A DNA stretch of 64,000 nt from Roseateles_C aquae. Lineage in GTDB: Bacteria > Pseudomonadota > Gammaproteobacteria > Burkholderiales > Burkholderiaceae_C. The DNA lies in assembly GCF_032337115.1 (NCBI RefSeq), contig NZ_JAVXZY010000012.1, positions 62,001 to 126,000 on the forward strand. Direction: 5' to 3'. Under the pieces are notes generated by a model. That model searched no databases. It was not told the DNA's origin and saw only the letters and a program-made list of their open reading frames with translations. This document shows positions 44,428 to 53,137 of this stretch, piece after piece. Within the stretch, counting starts at the first letter, position 1; every line of letters starts with the position of its first letter. The position numbers and the translations under genes were made by a program.

Positions 44428-45729
44428 TCAATCACCATCGACCCACTCAATGCGGGTCCCGAGGGAGCAGATGTTCTCGACGAAATGCGGATGCGCGCGG
44501 CGGATCGGCGTGGCGTTGCGGATCACCGAGCGGCCGGGGATGCTGGCGGCCACCATCAGCAGCGCAATGGCCACGCGGATGATGTAGGGGCTCTCGACCT
44601 CGGCCGCGTGCAGCGGTTTGCCGCCGAAGGTGACCATGCGGTGCGGGTCGGACAGGAAGGCGTGCGCGCCGAACTTGGACAGCTCGCTGGTCCAGCCCAT
44701 CGCGCCGTCGTAGATCTTGTTCCAGAACATCACGCTGCCCTCGGCCTTGACCCCCAGCGCCACGAAGATGGGCAGCAGGTCCACCGGCAGATAGGGCCAG
44801 GGCGCCGCTTCGACCTTTTGCAGGATGTTGCGCGTGAACGGTTCCTTGACCTTCAGCGGGCCGTGGGTGATGGCACGCGACCAGCCGTCCTTGTGCTCGA
44901 TCTGCACGCCGAACTTGGCAAAGGTGCGGTCGATCAGCGGGAACTGCTCGGGCTGCGAGTTCTTCACCTGCACATCGCCGCCGGTGATGGCGCCCAGGGC
45001 CAGAAAGGTGACGATCTCGTGGAAATCCTCGGCGAAGGTGAAATCGCCGCCGCCGAGCTTGTCGACACCGGTGATCTTCAGCCGCGAGGTGCCCAGGCCT
45101 TCGATCCTGGCGCCCAGCATCTGCAGGAAGCTGCAGAACTCCTGCACATGCGGCTCGGAGGCGGCGTTCATCAGCGTGGACACACCATCGGCCAGCGCGG
45201 CGCAAAGCACAAAGTTCTCGGTGGTGGTGACCGAGGCGTAGTCGGTCCAGTGGTCGTTGGCGCGCAGCTTGCCGGCCACCTGCAGGGCCAGGCCATCGCT
45301 CTGCCGCTCGACCTGGGCGCCAAAGCGCTCGAACACCTCGACATGTGGATCAATCTCGCGCGCGCCCAGCGTGCAGCCCTTGACGTCGTCCTCGATGCGG
45401 GCGGCGCCAAAGCGTGCCATCAGGCCCGGCACCAGCATGATGGACGAGCGCATTTCCTCGGGCAGGCGGTCGGTGGCCGCGTTGAAACGCGTGTCGCGGT
45501 GCTGCACATCGAGGATGCCGGTCTTGAAGTCCACCTCGACCCGGCTGCCCAGGCTGCGGAAGACCTCAAGAATCTTCTTCACATCGGTGATCTCGGTGAC
45601 CCCGCGCAGCCGCACCGGTTCGGCCGTCAGCAGCGTGGCGCACAGAATGGGCAGCACGGCATTCTTGTTGGCCGACGGGATGATGCGGCCGGCCAGGGGA
45701 GTGCCGCCGTGGACGATCAGATTGGACAT
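44428..45729 (-). CDS. UDP-N-acetylglucosamine 1-carboxyvinyltransferase paralogue (MurA-like)
   Basis: A 433-residue EPSP-transferase-fold protein. MurA's PEP-site lysine and asparagine are matched by K22/N23 in SANKNAVLP, and the fosfomycin-binding cysteine by C119 in VKGCTLGAREID. The usual GFPTDMQ catalytic loop is replaced by PYLPVDLLP, keeping the aspartate. MurA transfers enolpyruvate to UDP-GlcNAc in the first step of peptidoglycan synthesis. The altered motifs and lack of cell-wall neighbours suggest a paralogue rather than the housekeeping enzyme, which I would expect elsewhere. Its substrate may differ. Confidence 0.82.
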   Translation of the reverse strand: MSNLIVHGGTPLAGRIIPSANKNAVLPILCATLLTAEPVRLRGVTEITDVKKILEVFRSLGSRVEVDFKTGILDVQHRDTRFNAATDRLPEEMRSSIMLVPGLMARFGAARIEDDVKGCTLGAREIDPHVEVFERFGAQVERQSDGLALQVAGKLRANDHWTDYASVTTTENFVLCAALADGVSTLMNAASEPHVQEFCSFLQMLGARIEGLGTSRLKITGVDKLGGGDFTFAEDFHEIVTFLALGAITGGDVQVKNSQPEQFPLIDRTFAKFGVQIEHKDGWSRAITHGPLKVKEPFTRNILQKVEAAPWPYLPVDLLPIFVALGVKAEGSVMFWNKIYDGAMGWTSELSKFGAHAFLSDPHRMVTFGGKPLHAAEVESPYIIRVAIALLMVAASIPGRSVIRNATPIRRAHPHFVENICSLGTRIEWVDGD

Positions 45730-45818
45730 GAGAGGGGGGTCAAAGGGCGCTGGGGGCCTTGGGAATCAGGGCGTGGCGGCGATTATCGGCGCAAGCAGCC
45801 GGTCTTGCCGGCGCCAGG

Positions 45819-46724
45819 CTACTCGATCTGCGGGCCGCCGCGGGCCCGCTCGTCCATATAGCGGTTCAGGCGCTGGCGGTCGGCCTCATCGACATGCTCG
45901 CCGCGCCAGGCGCGTATCCAGGCCTCGCGCTGCGGGTCCTGGGCCAGCTTGCGCACGGCGAGATCGATGGCCTCGATCTGGCGCCGGCCTTCGGGCGTGC
46001 GGCTGCAGGCCACGGTGGCCAGCGCCGTCGTGCGGCCCTCGGCCAGCGGCAGCTTGAGCAGCTCGGGGCCGGCTTCGCTATTGCGCATGAATTCGTCAAC
46101 CGCCGGCGGGTATTCCAGCGTGTAGTCCATCCGGCGAGCGCGCAGCATCGCCAGCAGATGCATGTTCTTGCCCGCGCTGACGGTCTGCGGCGCATGGGCG
46201 CCGGGCGTCTTCAGCACCGCGTCGATGCGGGCGCCGAAGGAGCGATCACGCGGCACCAGGCCGTTCAGATCCTGGCGCTGCAGCAGTTCGGCCAGCTGCA
46301 CCGGCTGCCCCAGCGATTCGAAGGCGGCGGCCTGCTCGCGGCGGATGATCAGATGCACCTGGCGCGACATCAGCGCCGGATGCATATGGGTGAAGTAGAG
46401 CCAGGACAGCCGCTCGGGCGTGCGCAGATGCAGGGTCGAGCACAGCGTCTGGCCGCTCTTGACCATGGCCTCGAAGCGCGGCAGGCCGGCCTCGACGAAC
46501 TCATGCTGGTATTGCGGAATCAGCGGGATGATCAGCCGCATGAAGCCATCCAGCTCGCCATTGCCCAGCTCCGACAGCTTCTGCGGCGCGCGGCCATTGA
46601 AGTAGCTGAAATGCGGTGGCACGTCCTGCACCAGCCAGCGCAGCGCGGCGGGCTCCTGCGCCGCGGCGCCCAGCGCAGCACATGCGCCCAGGGCCAGGCT
46701 GGCCAGCGGCCGCGCAAGGCGCAT
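45819..46724 (-). CDS. exported protein of the TIGR02285 type, solute-binding-like
   Basis: A 301-residue secreted protein with signal peptide ending near GAAAQ (about residue 23). WLVQDVPPHFSYFNG, DGFMRLIIPLIPQY and LTPERLSWLYFT-like segments recall the conserved hypothetical family TIGR02285, which is related to periplasmic binding proteins. No transporter lies beside it. The ATG at 46724 was preferred because it gives a compact signal peptide; a GTG at 46760 would add 12 residues. Function unknown. Confidence 0.72.
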   Translation of the reverse strand: MRLARPLASLALGACAALGAAAQEPAALRWLVQDVPPHFSYFNGRAPQKLSELGNGELDGFMRLIIPLIPQYQHEFVEAGLPRFEAMVKSGQTLCSTLHLRTPERLSWLYFTHMHPALMSRQVHLIIRREQAAAFESLGQPVQLAELLQRQDLNGLVPRDRSFGARIDAVLKTPGAHAPQTVSAGKNMHLLAMLRARRMDYTLEYPPAVDEFMRNSEAGPELLKLPLAEGRTTALATVACSRTPEGRRQIEAIDLAVRKLAQDPQREAWIRAWRGEHVDEADRQRLNRYMDERARGGPQIE

Positions 46725-46905
46725 CAAGGCAAAGGGGCGGCAGGGACGGGGCGGGAACACGAAACAACAGCAGATCGGACCGAGGACAGGGCGATTATCG
46801 TTGCTGCTTCAGTCGCAAAAAGCAGAGCGGGGCGGCCGTCAACCCGCTTCGGGTGGCTAACGTTACAGTGGCTTGCCAAAAGCCGCCTGCACCGCCGCCG
46901 CCACC

Positions 46906-47541
46906 ATGCAACGCCTTGCCCCGCTCGCCCTGATCGCCACCTTGCTGCTCGTCACCGGCCCGGCGCTGGCCCAGTACAAATGCAAGCAGGCCGATGGCGC
47001 CATCGTCTTCCAGCAGACGCCCTGCCCCGCCAGCAGCAGCGAGCAGCCCTTGAAGCTCTATGTCAGCCCGGCGCAGCCGCCCTCACCGGCCGCGCAAAGC
47101 GAAGCCGCCGCCCGGCTGGCCGAGGCCGAGCAGCGCGGCCGCATCCGCGAGGGCATTGCCGCCGGGCTGCCGGTGGTCGGCATGAGCCGCAGCGAACTGG
47201 AGCAGGCCATGGGCCTGCCGCTGCGCATCAACCAGATCGAACAGAGCAGCGGCCTGCGCGAGCAGCTCAGCTACCGCCGTGGCGATCGGCTGTTTCATGT
47301 CTATCTGGACAAGGGCCAGGTCACGGCCGTCGAGAACCTCGACCGCAGCGTCGCTGCCCGCGGCGCGCTCGCCCCGGCCGCCAAGGCCTCGGCCGCGGAG
47401 TCCGGCAAGACCTGCCCCTCGGCCCGCGAGATCCGCGACATCGAGATCGAGATCGGCAAGTACATGAACCGCGAGAACGCCCAGCTGCAGGCGGAGCTGA
47501 ACAAGCGGCTGCTCGACGCGCGGGCCTGCCGCGGGCAGTAG
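46906..47541 (+). CDS. DUF4124-type exported protein
   Basis: A 211-residue protein. A signal peptide (about 1-23, ending ALAQ) leads straight into YKCKQADGAIVFQQTPCP, the start of DUF4124 with its two cysteines. A helical, Gln/Glu-rich middle and a C-terminal segment with CPSAREIRDIEIEIGKYMN follow. Function unknown; the family is common in the periplasm of Betaproteobacteria and Gammaproteobacteria. It converges with trhO, six bases apart. Confidence 0.8.
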   Translation: MQRLAPLALIATLLLVTGPALAQYKCKQADGAIVFQQTPCPASSSEQPLKLYVSPAQPPSPAAQSEAAARLAEAEQRGRIREGIAAGLPVVGMSRSELEQAMGLPLRINQIEQSSGLREQLSYRRGDRLFHVYLDKGQVTAVENLDRSVAARGALAPAAKASAAESGKTCPSAREIRDIEIEIGKYMNRENAQLQAELNKRLLDARACRGQ

Positions 47542-47547
47542 GCTGGA

Positions 47548-48414
47548 TCAGCCCTTGGGATCCAGGCGCTTGGCGCGGGCCAGGCGCCAGGCTTCGTTGG
47601 GATCGTCGCCATAGACCTGCTCGGCGCTGGTCGCGGTTTCCTGGCGCTGGGTGTCGATGGCGATGCGTTTGTCGAACACAAAGCATTCGCCCTGCCAGTC
47701 GGCCTCGGCATCGGGCATCTGCTCGAAGTAGTTGAGGATGCCGCCGTCCAGCTGGGCGACCTTGAGGCCCTGGGCCTGCATCCAGCCGCTCATTTTTTCG
47801 CAGCGTATGCCACCGGTGCAGTACATGGCCACGGTCTTGCCCTCGCGCTTCCACTCGTCGGCGTGGGTCTGCACATAGTCGGGGAAGTCGCGGAAATGGC
47901 GCACGCCGGGATCGATGGCGCCGGCAAAGCGGCCCAGCCGCCATTCGAAGCTGTTGCGGTTGTCGATCAGCACCACATCGTCGCGGCGGATCAGCTCGCG
48001 CCAGGCCTGCGGCGAGACATGACTGTCCCGCGCATCGGCCAGGCCGCTGACACCTTCGAGCCCGAAGGCGACCAGCTCCGGCTTCACATGGACCTTGAGC
48101 AGCGTGAACGGCCGCGTCTGGCCGAAGCTGCGCTTGAAATGGATGCCGGTGAAGTGGCCGCCAAACGCAGCATCGGCTTGCAGCGCCTGTTCAAACGCGT
48201 CGAGATCGGCCGCCGTACCGCCCAGCGCCGCCGTGATGCCTTCGGGCGCCAGCAGGATGTTGCCGCCCAAGCGCAGGCCGCTCGGACCGCAGCGTTCGCG
48301 CAGCCGCACGGCGATGGCCTCGGGATCGTCCAGCGCGACGAATTTGTAGAAGGACAGGTGCTCGTGCACCGGCCCGTCGGCCGCGCCAGGCAGGGGCGCC
48401 AGGGCCTCAGACAT
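47548..48414 (-). CDS. trhO: oxygen-dependent tRNA uridine(34) hydroxylase TrhO (rhodanese family)
   Basis: A 288-residue protein of the YceA/TrhO family. An N-terminal acylphosphatase-like part (about 18-115, with NILLAPEGITAALGG) is followed by a rhodanese domain with active-site C199 in YCTGGIRCEK and a second cysteine C205. TrhO makes 5-hydroxyuridine at tRNA position 34. The start at 48414 overlaps the end of the upstream fusion gene by eight bases, so the two are co-translated. The overlap joins two rhodanese-containing proteins. Confidence 0.9.
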   Translation of the reverse strand: MSEALAPLPGAADGPVHEHLSFYKFVALDDPEAIAVRLRERCGPSGLRLGGNILLAPEGITAALGGTAADLDAFEQALQADAAFGGHFTGIHFKRSFGQTRPFTLLKVHVKPELVAFGLEGVSGLADARDSHVSPQAWRELIRRDDVVLIDNRNSFEWRLGRFAGAIDPGVRHFRDFPDYVQTHADEWKREGKTVAMYCTGGIRCEKMSGWMQAQGLKVAQLDGGILNYFEQMPDAEADWQGECFVFDKRIAIDTQRQETATSAEQVYGDDPNEAWRLARAKRLDPKG

Positions 48415-50698
48415 AGAGCGCGCCCTCCAGCGCATCGCTGGGCTGCGGCCACAGCGCCAAGCCGCCGTTGAGCGTGTAGGCGGCGTCGTGGCCGAGACGG
48501 CGCAAGGCCGCGGCGGCCTGGGCGCTGCGATTGCCGCTGCGGCAGAAGAACACCAGCGGCGTTTCCGCCGGCAGGGCCAGCCACTCGGGCAGGGCGTTGA
48601 TCAGGCGCGACAGGGGCATGGCCAGCAGCGGCGTGCGCAGGCGGCCATCGAAATCCGGCGTCAGGCTCAGCCGCTGCTCATAGGGCTCGCGCACATCGAT
48701 GACGATGGTCTCCGGCTGTTGCTGCAGCAGCACGCGCAGGCCGGCCGGGTCCAGCTCCTGCGGCGCGGCCGCGCAGGCGTCCTGGCGGGCGCCGCAGGCC
48801 AAAGTCTGGTACTCGGTCAGTGCCAATCCCTGTTCCAACGCGGCCTTGCGAGCGGCAAAGGCCTCGGCGTCAAGGCTGCCATTGAGCACGCCGGCCAGCA
48901 GTGGCTGCGCCGCCGCCTCGGCGCTCAGCGTGGTGGCAAAGCGGTTGTCGTAGTCATGGCCCGGGGCCAGCAGGGTTTGCGGGCCGATGGCGTCGGCCAG
49001 GCGCCGCAGCGAATCGGCGAACTGCAGCGGCTCGCTGACGAGGAAATCGCTGCGGCCCAGCGCACCGGGCATCACCGTGTCGCCGACGAAGGCGACGCGC
49101 ACTGCCGATTCGCTGGCCGCGTCACTGAGCAGGTAGGCGCAGCTGTCGGCCGTGTGGCCGGGCAGGGCCAGGCGGCGCAGCGTCTGCTGGCCGAGCGAGA
49201 GTTGCGTCTGGCCCAGCGGCCAGCCCAGCGCATCGCGTTCGCAGGCGGCGGCCACGGCGGCCAGCGGTGCGCCGGCGGCGATGGCCGCGGCCCACAGCGC
49301 ATCAGCGCTGGAGGCGTGGTCGCCATGGCTGTGGGTGTCCAGCACCGCGCACAGCTGCAGGCCCTGGCACAGCAGCGTTTGCGCCAGCCGTTCGTTGAGT
49401 TCGGGCAGCGGGTCGATGACGACGGCGCGGCGGCTGGCCAGATCGGCAATCAGCCAGCAGCAGGCGCCGTCAACGACGTAGCGCGTGATGCCCTCGCCCA
49501 GCTCGGCCGGCGTGCCGCCGGGGCTCATGCAGCTGTCGCGCAGCGCTTCGCCGCAGGCGCGGATGCGCGCACAAGCCTCGTTGATGAAGCCCTCGTCGAC
49601 GGCCGGGCCGAAGGACAGGCGCACCGCCGAGGCGGTCTGCCAGTCGGGCAGACCCATGGCCTGCAGCACAAAGCTGGGCTGGGCCTTGGCGGCGCTGCAG
49701 GCCGAGCCGCCGCTGACGCGCACATCGGCGGCATCAAACAGATCGAGCAGGATCTTGGAGCTGAGGCCGGGCACCGAGAAGTTCAGCGTGGTCGGCAGGC
49801 TCAATGGCAGCGGGGCATTGAACACCAGGCTGGGAAAGGCCTGCTGCAAGGCCTCGGCCAGGCGGGCACGGAAGCGCTCCAGTGTGGCCGGGTCGCGGAA
49901 GCTGCGGCCATCGTCCAACGCGGCCAGCACGGCGCCGAGGGCGGCAATGCCGGACATGTTCTCGGTGCCCGAGCGCAGGCTGCCTTCCTGGCCGCCGCCG
50001 GCCATCAGCGGCGTGAACGGCGCCGCCTCGCGGACGTAGAGCAGGCCGATGCCCTTGGGTGCATAGAGCTTGTGGCCGGAGAAGGGCGCGTAGTCGATGC
50101 GCCGCCCGGCCAGCCGCAGGCTCAGCTTGCCCAGGGCCTGCACGCCGTCGACCATCCAGAAGCAGGTCGAGCCGGCCAGCGCCGCTTCGATGCCGTCCAG
50201 ATCGCTGATCACGCCGGTTTCGTTGTTGGCGGCCATGGTGCAGACCATGCCGGCGCGGGCGGCATGGCGGCGCAGAAAGTCCAGGTCGTGACGGCCATCG
50301 CGGTCGACCGGAATGGCCTGAATGTCGAGATTCAGGCCGAGCAGCTGGTTCCAGTGCTTCAGCGCTTCGGGCACCGCCTTGTGCTCGGTGGCGCCATAGA
50401 GCAGCAGCTCGGCACCCCGATCACCCAGCTCGCGGCGGGCGCGCAGGGCGCTCAGGGCCGACAGCACGCTGGTCTGTATGCCCTCGGTGGCGCCGCTCAG
50501 GAACAGCAGCTTGCCACCGCCGGTGCCGAGCAGGCGCTGGGCGCGCTGGCGCACCGCATCCATCAGCGCGCGGGCCTTCAGCCCGGTGCTGTGGATGCTG
50601 CTGGGGTTGCCGAAGTCTTCCGCCATGGCCGCCAGCGCGGCCTGGCGGGCCTGGGCGAGGACGGGGGTGGTGGCATTGGCGTCGAGATAGATTTCCAT
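48407..50698 (-). CDS. triple fusion: cysteine desulfurase, metallo-beta-lactamase-fold hydrolase, rhodanese
   Basis: A 763-residue protein. Residues 1-390 are a NifS/IscS-type desulfurase: LDANATTP, ATEHKAVPEAL, PLP lysine K210 in FSGHKLYAPKG and catalytic C334 in GGSACSAAK. Residues about 398-640 are a metallo-beta-lactamase fold with THSHGDH (H456, H458, D460, H461), H515 in PGHTADS, D540 in FVGDTV and H581 in APGHDY, close to persulfide dioxygenases (ETHE1). Residues about 650-763 are a rhodanese with C719 in FFCRSGNRS. All three sites look intact. A plausible cycle takes sulfur from cysteine, carries it as persulfide and oxidises or transfers it. TrhO follows with an eight-base overlap. 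Confidence 0.88.
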   Translation of the reverse strand: MEIYLDANATTPVLAQARQAALAAMAEDFGNPSSIHSTGLKARALMDAVRQRAQRLLGTGGGKLLFLSGATEGIQTSVLSALSALRARRELGDRGAELLLYGATEHKAVPEALKHWNQLLGLNLDIQAIPVDRDGRHDLDFLRRHAARAGMVCTMAANNETGVISDLDGIEAALAGSTCFWMVDGVQALGKLSLRLAGRRIDYAPFSGHKLYAPKGIGLLYVREAAPFTPLMAGGGQEGSLRSGTENMSGIAALGAVLAALDDGRSFRDPATLERFRARLAEALQQAFPSLVFNAPLPLSLPTTLNFSVPGLSSKILLDLFDAADVRVSGGSACSAAKAQPSFVLQAMGLPDWQTASAVRLSFGPAVDEGFINEACARIRACGEALRDSCMSPGGTPAELGEGITRYVVDGACCWLIADLASRRAVVIDPLPELNERLAQTLLCQGLQLCAVLDTHSHGDHASSADALWAAAIAAGAPLAAVAAACERDALGWPLGQTQLSLGQQTLRRLALPGHTADSCAYLLSDAASESAVRVAFVGDTVMPGALGRSDFLVSEPLQFADSLRRLADAIGPQTLLAPGHDYDNRFATTLSAEAAAQPLLAGVLNGSLDAEAFAARKAALEQGLALTEYQTLACGARQDACAAAPQELDPAGLRVLLQQQPETIVIDVREPYEQRLSLTPDFDGRLRTPLLAMPLSRLINALPEWLALPAETPLVFFCRSGNRSAQAAAALRRLGHDAAYTLNGGLALWPQPSDALEGALYV

Positions 50699-50881
50699 GC
50701 AGGGCTCGCTGAAGGGCCTGGCGCCATGACGGTCTGTCGCGGCCCAGGCAGGCATTCGCGCCGGCTTGTGGCCAGCAGGTCGGCAATGGTACTCAGCCGC
50801 CGCCACGTCGTCATTCGTCAATGGTGAGGCCGGCCTACAATTCCGGGCCGGTTTGCTCCTTGGTACCGGTATCAAGAGAAA

Positions 50882-51751
50882 GTGATTGACGCCGTGTCCG
50901 ACCGCCTTGCCGTCCTGCCCCAGTACCTGATGCCCAAGGGCCTGCTGACCCGCCTGGCCGGCAGCTTTGCGCGGGCCCAGCTCGGCGGCCTGACGACGGC
51001 CGTGATCCGCCGCTTCATCGCCCGCTACAACGTGAACATGGCCGAGGCCGCCAATCCCGATCCGGCCGCCTATGCCAGCTTCAACGATTTCTTCACCCGC
51101 GCGCTGAAGCCCGGCGCCCGGCCGCTGGCCAGCGGCGCGCTGATCTGCCCGGTGGACGGCGCCATCAGCCAGTTCGGCCCTATCGAGCGCGGTCAGATCT
51201 TTCAGGCCAAGGGCCACAGCTTCAGCGCCACCGCGCTGGTCGGCGGCGATGCGGCGCTGGCCGCGCAGTTCGACGACGGCTATTTCGCCAACCTCTACCT
51301 GAGCCCGCGCGACTACCACCGCATCCACATGCCCTGCGCCGGCCGCCTGCTGCGCATGATCCATGTGCCGGGCGAGCTGTTCTCGGTCAACCCGACCACC
51401 GCGCGCGGCGTGCCGGGCCTGTTCGCGCGCAATGAGCGGGTGGTCTGCGTGTTCGAGTCCGACGCGGGCCCGTTCGTGCTGGTGCTGGTCGGGGCCACCA
51501 TCGTCGGCTCGATGGCGACCGTCTGGCACGGTGTCGTCAACCCGCCGCGCCCTGGCCAGCCGCGCAGCTGGCATTACGAAGACGGCGACATCCGCCTTGC
51601 CCAGGGCGAAGAAATGGGCCGCTTCCTGCTCGGCTCGACGGTGGTGATGCTGTTCCCCAAGAGCCGCCCCCTGCAGTTCAATCCGGCCTGGCAATGCGAA
51701 GGCACGCAGCGTGGCAGCGCGGTGCGGCTGGGTGAGTTGATGGCGAGCTGA
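50882..51751 (+). CDS. psd: phosphatidylserine decarboxylase
   Basis: A 289-residue proenzyme starting at GTG (AAGAGAAA just upstream). FNDFFTRALKPGARPL, CPVDGAISQFGPI and HRIHMPCAGRLL are family blocks, and the self-cleavage motif LGST (about residue 251) yields the pyruvoyl group. It makes phosphatidylethanolamine at the inner membrane. It is divergent from the triple fusion, with a 183-base spacer. Confidence 0.95.
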   Translation: MIDAVSDRLAVLPQYLMPKGLLTRLAGSFARAQLGGLTTAVIRRFIARYNVNMAEAANPDPAAYASFNDFFTRALKPGARPLASGALICPVDGAISQFGPIERGQIFQAKGHSFSATALVGGDAALAAQFDDGYFANLYLSPRDYHRIHMPCAGRLLRMIHVPGELFSVNPTTARGVPGLFARNERVVCVFESDAGPFVLVLVGATIVGSMATVWHGVVNPPRPGQPRSWHYEDGDIRLAQGEEMGRFLLGSTVVMLFPKSRPLQFNPAWQCEGTQRGSAVRLGELMAS

Positions 51752-51963
51752 ACCTCGGACCGGCGCGATTCCGTCCACTAGCCCCCCAATTGAGGGGCTG
51801 CGTCTGTGTATGGATGGAAGCCGCCAAGACTGCGGGTTAGCATCGTCCCCGCTTGCCGTGAACCACCCCGACAATCAAACGGCAGTACGCATGACTGTCC
51901 CGCTGTCGGCGCTTCAGCAAGCCGGCGCAGGGGCGTCGCTCTATCCATCAAGAACACACATCG

Positions 51964-53103
51964 ATGAAGCTTCTTCTCGCCGGCATTCCTATCGCCCTGG
52001 CCCTGTTTGCCAGCCAGGCTCAGGCCCAGGCGTCGACACCTGTCTACACGTGGCGCAATGTCAGTCAGGCGCTGGGCGTTCAGGCTGAGAACCTGCAGAT
52101 GAATGCGCGCGGGCAGCTCTCGGGCAGTGTTCGCTACGAAGGGCATCACTTTGCCTTCCTGTCCAACAGGGACCTGACTGGTATTCAGCGCTGGCCTCAG
52201 CTTGGCGCTTCAGACAGCATCGCCAAGGCCATCAACGGTGCTGGGCAGATCGCAGGAACGGCAAAGCTTGGCGAGTACAACTGGCAGGCCTTCGCGACCG
52301 AAGCGGGCGGCGAGCACCCCTATCTCTTGGCCGGAGCCCGAGGCGAGTTCAACGCGGCGGTTGGCATCAACGAGGCAGGTGCTGTGGCTGGCAATCGCGG
52401 CTATTGGGGCGGGCAGCCCAACAGCGCCACGAAGTGGATCGATCATGGGCAAACCGTGATCGAGCTGCCCTCGCTGGGTGGCGCCAGTACGCTGGCGGCG
52501 GGCATCAATGCGGCGGGTCAGGTGGTCGGTGAAGCGCAAGACCAGAACGGCGATCTGCATGCGGTGCTGTGGAGCGTCAGTGGCCGGGAGGTGCAGGACC
52601 TGGGCACCTTGGGTGGGCGTTGGAGTACCGCCAGGGCCTTGAACGACCAGGGGCTGGTCGTGGGCGGCTCGTTCACGGGTGACGCGGTCGGCTTTCACGC
52701 CTTTGCCTACGACAGCGCCAGCCAACAGATGCGCGACCTCGGTACCCTGGGGTGGGGCCAGAGTTTTGCCCGCGCGATCAACAACACAGGCATGGTCGGT
52801 GGCACGCTGGCGAACGGCTTTATCAGCCCGTCCGATCCCTCGCTCATCGGCCACGCCTTCATCACTGGGGCTCATGCCCAAGGCATGTGGGACCTCAACA
52901 GCTTTGTCCATCTGCAAGACGGCCACTATCTGGCCGATGTGCTGAACATCAACGACGCGGGCCAGATTCTGGCCTTGGACGAACAAGGCGCAGGCTATCT
53001 GCTGACACCACTGCCCTTGCCGGTGCCCGAGCCAGCCGCGTTCAGCTTGCTGCTGGCCGGCCTCTTCGCGCTGCGCGGCGTGCAACGACGTCGCGGCCAC
53101 TGA
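51964..53103 (+). CDS. PEP-CTERM protein with HAF-type repeats
   Basis: A 379-residue exported protein. After a signal peptide (about 1-22) come several repeats of the HAF type, each reading like DLGTLGGxxSxAxAINxxGxVVG (examples near residues 70-85, 140-200, 210-275). The C-terminus has VPEPAAFSLLLAGLFALRG and a basic RRR end: the PEP-CTERM sorting signal for exosortase. It is probably placed on the surface or in the matrix. No exosortase gene is visible in this window. No clear ribosome-binding site precedes the ATG. Confidence 0.85.
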   Translation: MKLLLAGIPIALALFASQAQAQASTPVYTWRNVSQALGVQAENLQMNARGQLSGSVRYEGHHFAFLSNRDLTGIQRWPQLGASDSIAKAINGAGQIAGTAKLGEYNWQAFATEAGGEHPYLLAGARGEFNAAVGINEAGAVAGNRGYWGGQPNSATKWIDHGQTVIELPSLGGASTLAAGINAAGQVVGEAQDQNGDLHAVLWSVSGREVQDLGTLGGRWSTARALNDQGLVVGGSFTGDAVGFHAFAYDSASQQMRDLGTLGWGQSFARAINNTGMVGGTLANGFISPSDPSLIGHAFITGAHAQGMWDLNSFVHLQDGHYLADVLNINDAGQILALDEQGAGYLLTPLPLPVPEPAAFSLLLAGLFALRGVQRRRGH

Positions 53104-53137
53104 GCCTGATCGTCGCTGTCGCGCGCGGTGTTGCTTG

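Noticed and set aside
50699..51874. A longer N-terminal extension of the triple-fusion gene, up to 1155 residues
   Set aside because: The extra stretch lies antisense to phosphatidylserine decarboxylase and has no desulfurase homology; the family N-terminus LDANATTP starts right at the ATG at 50698.
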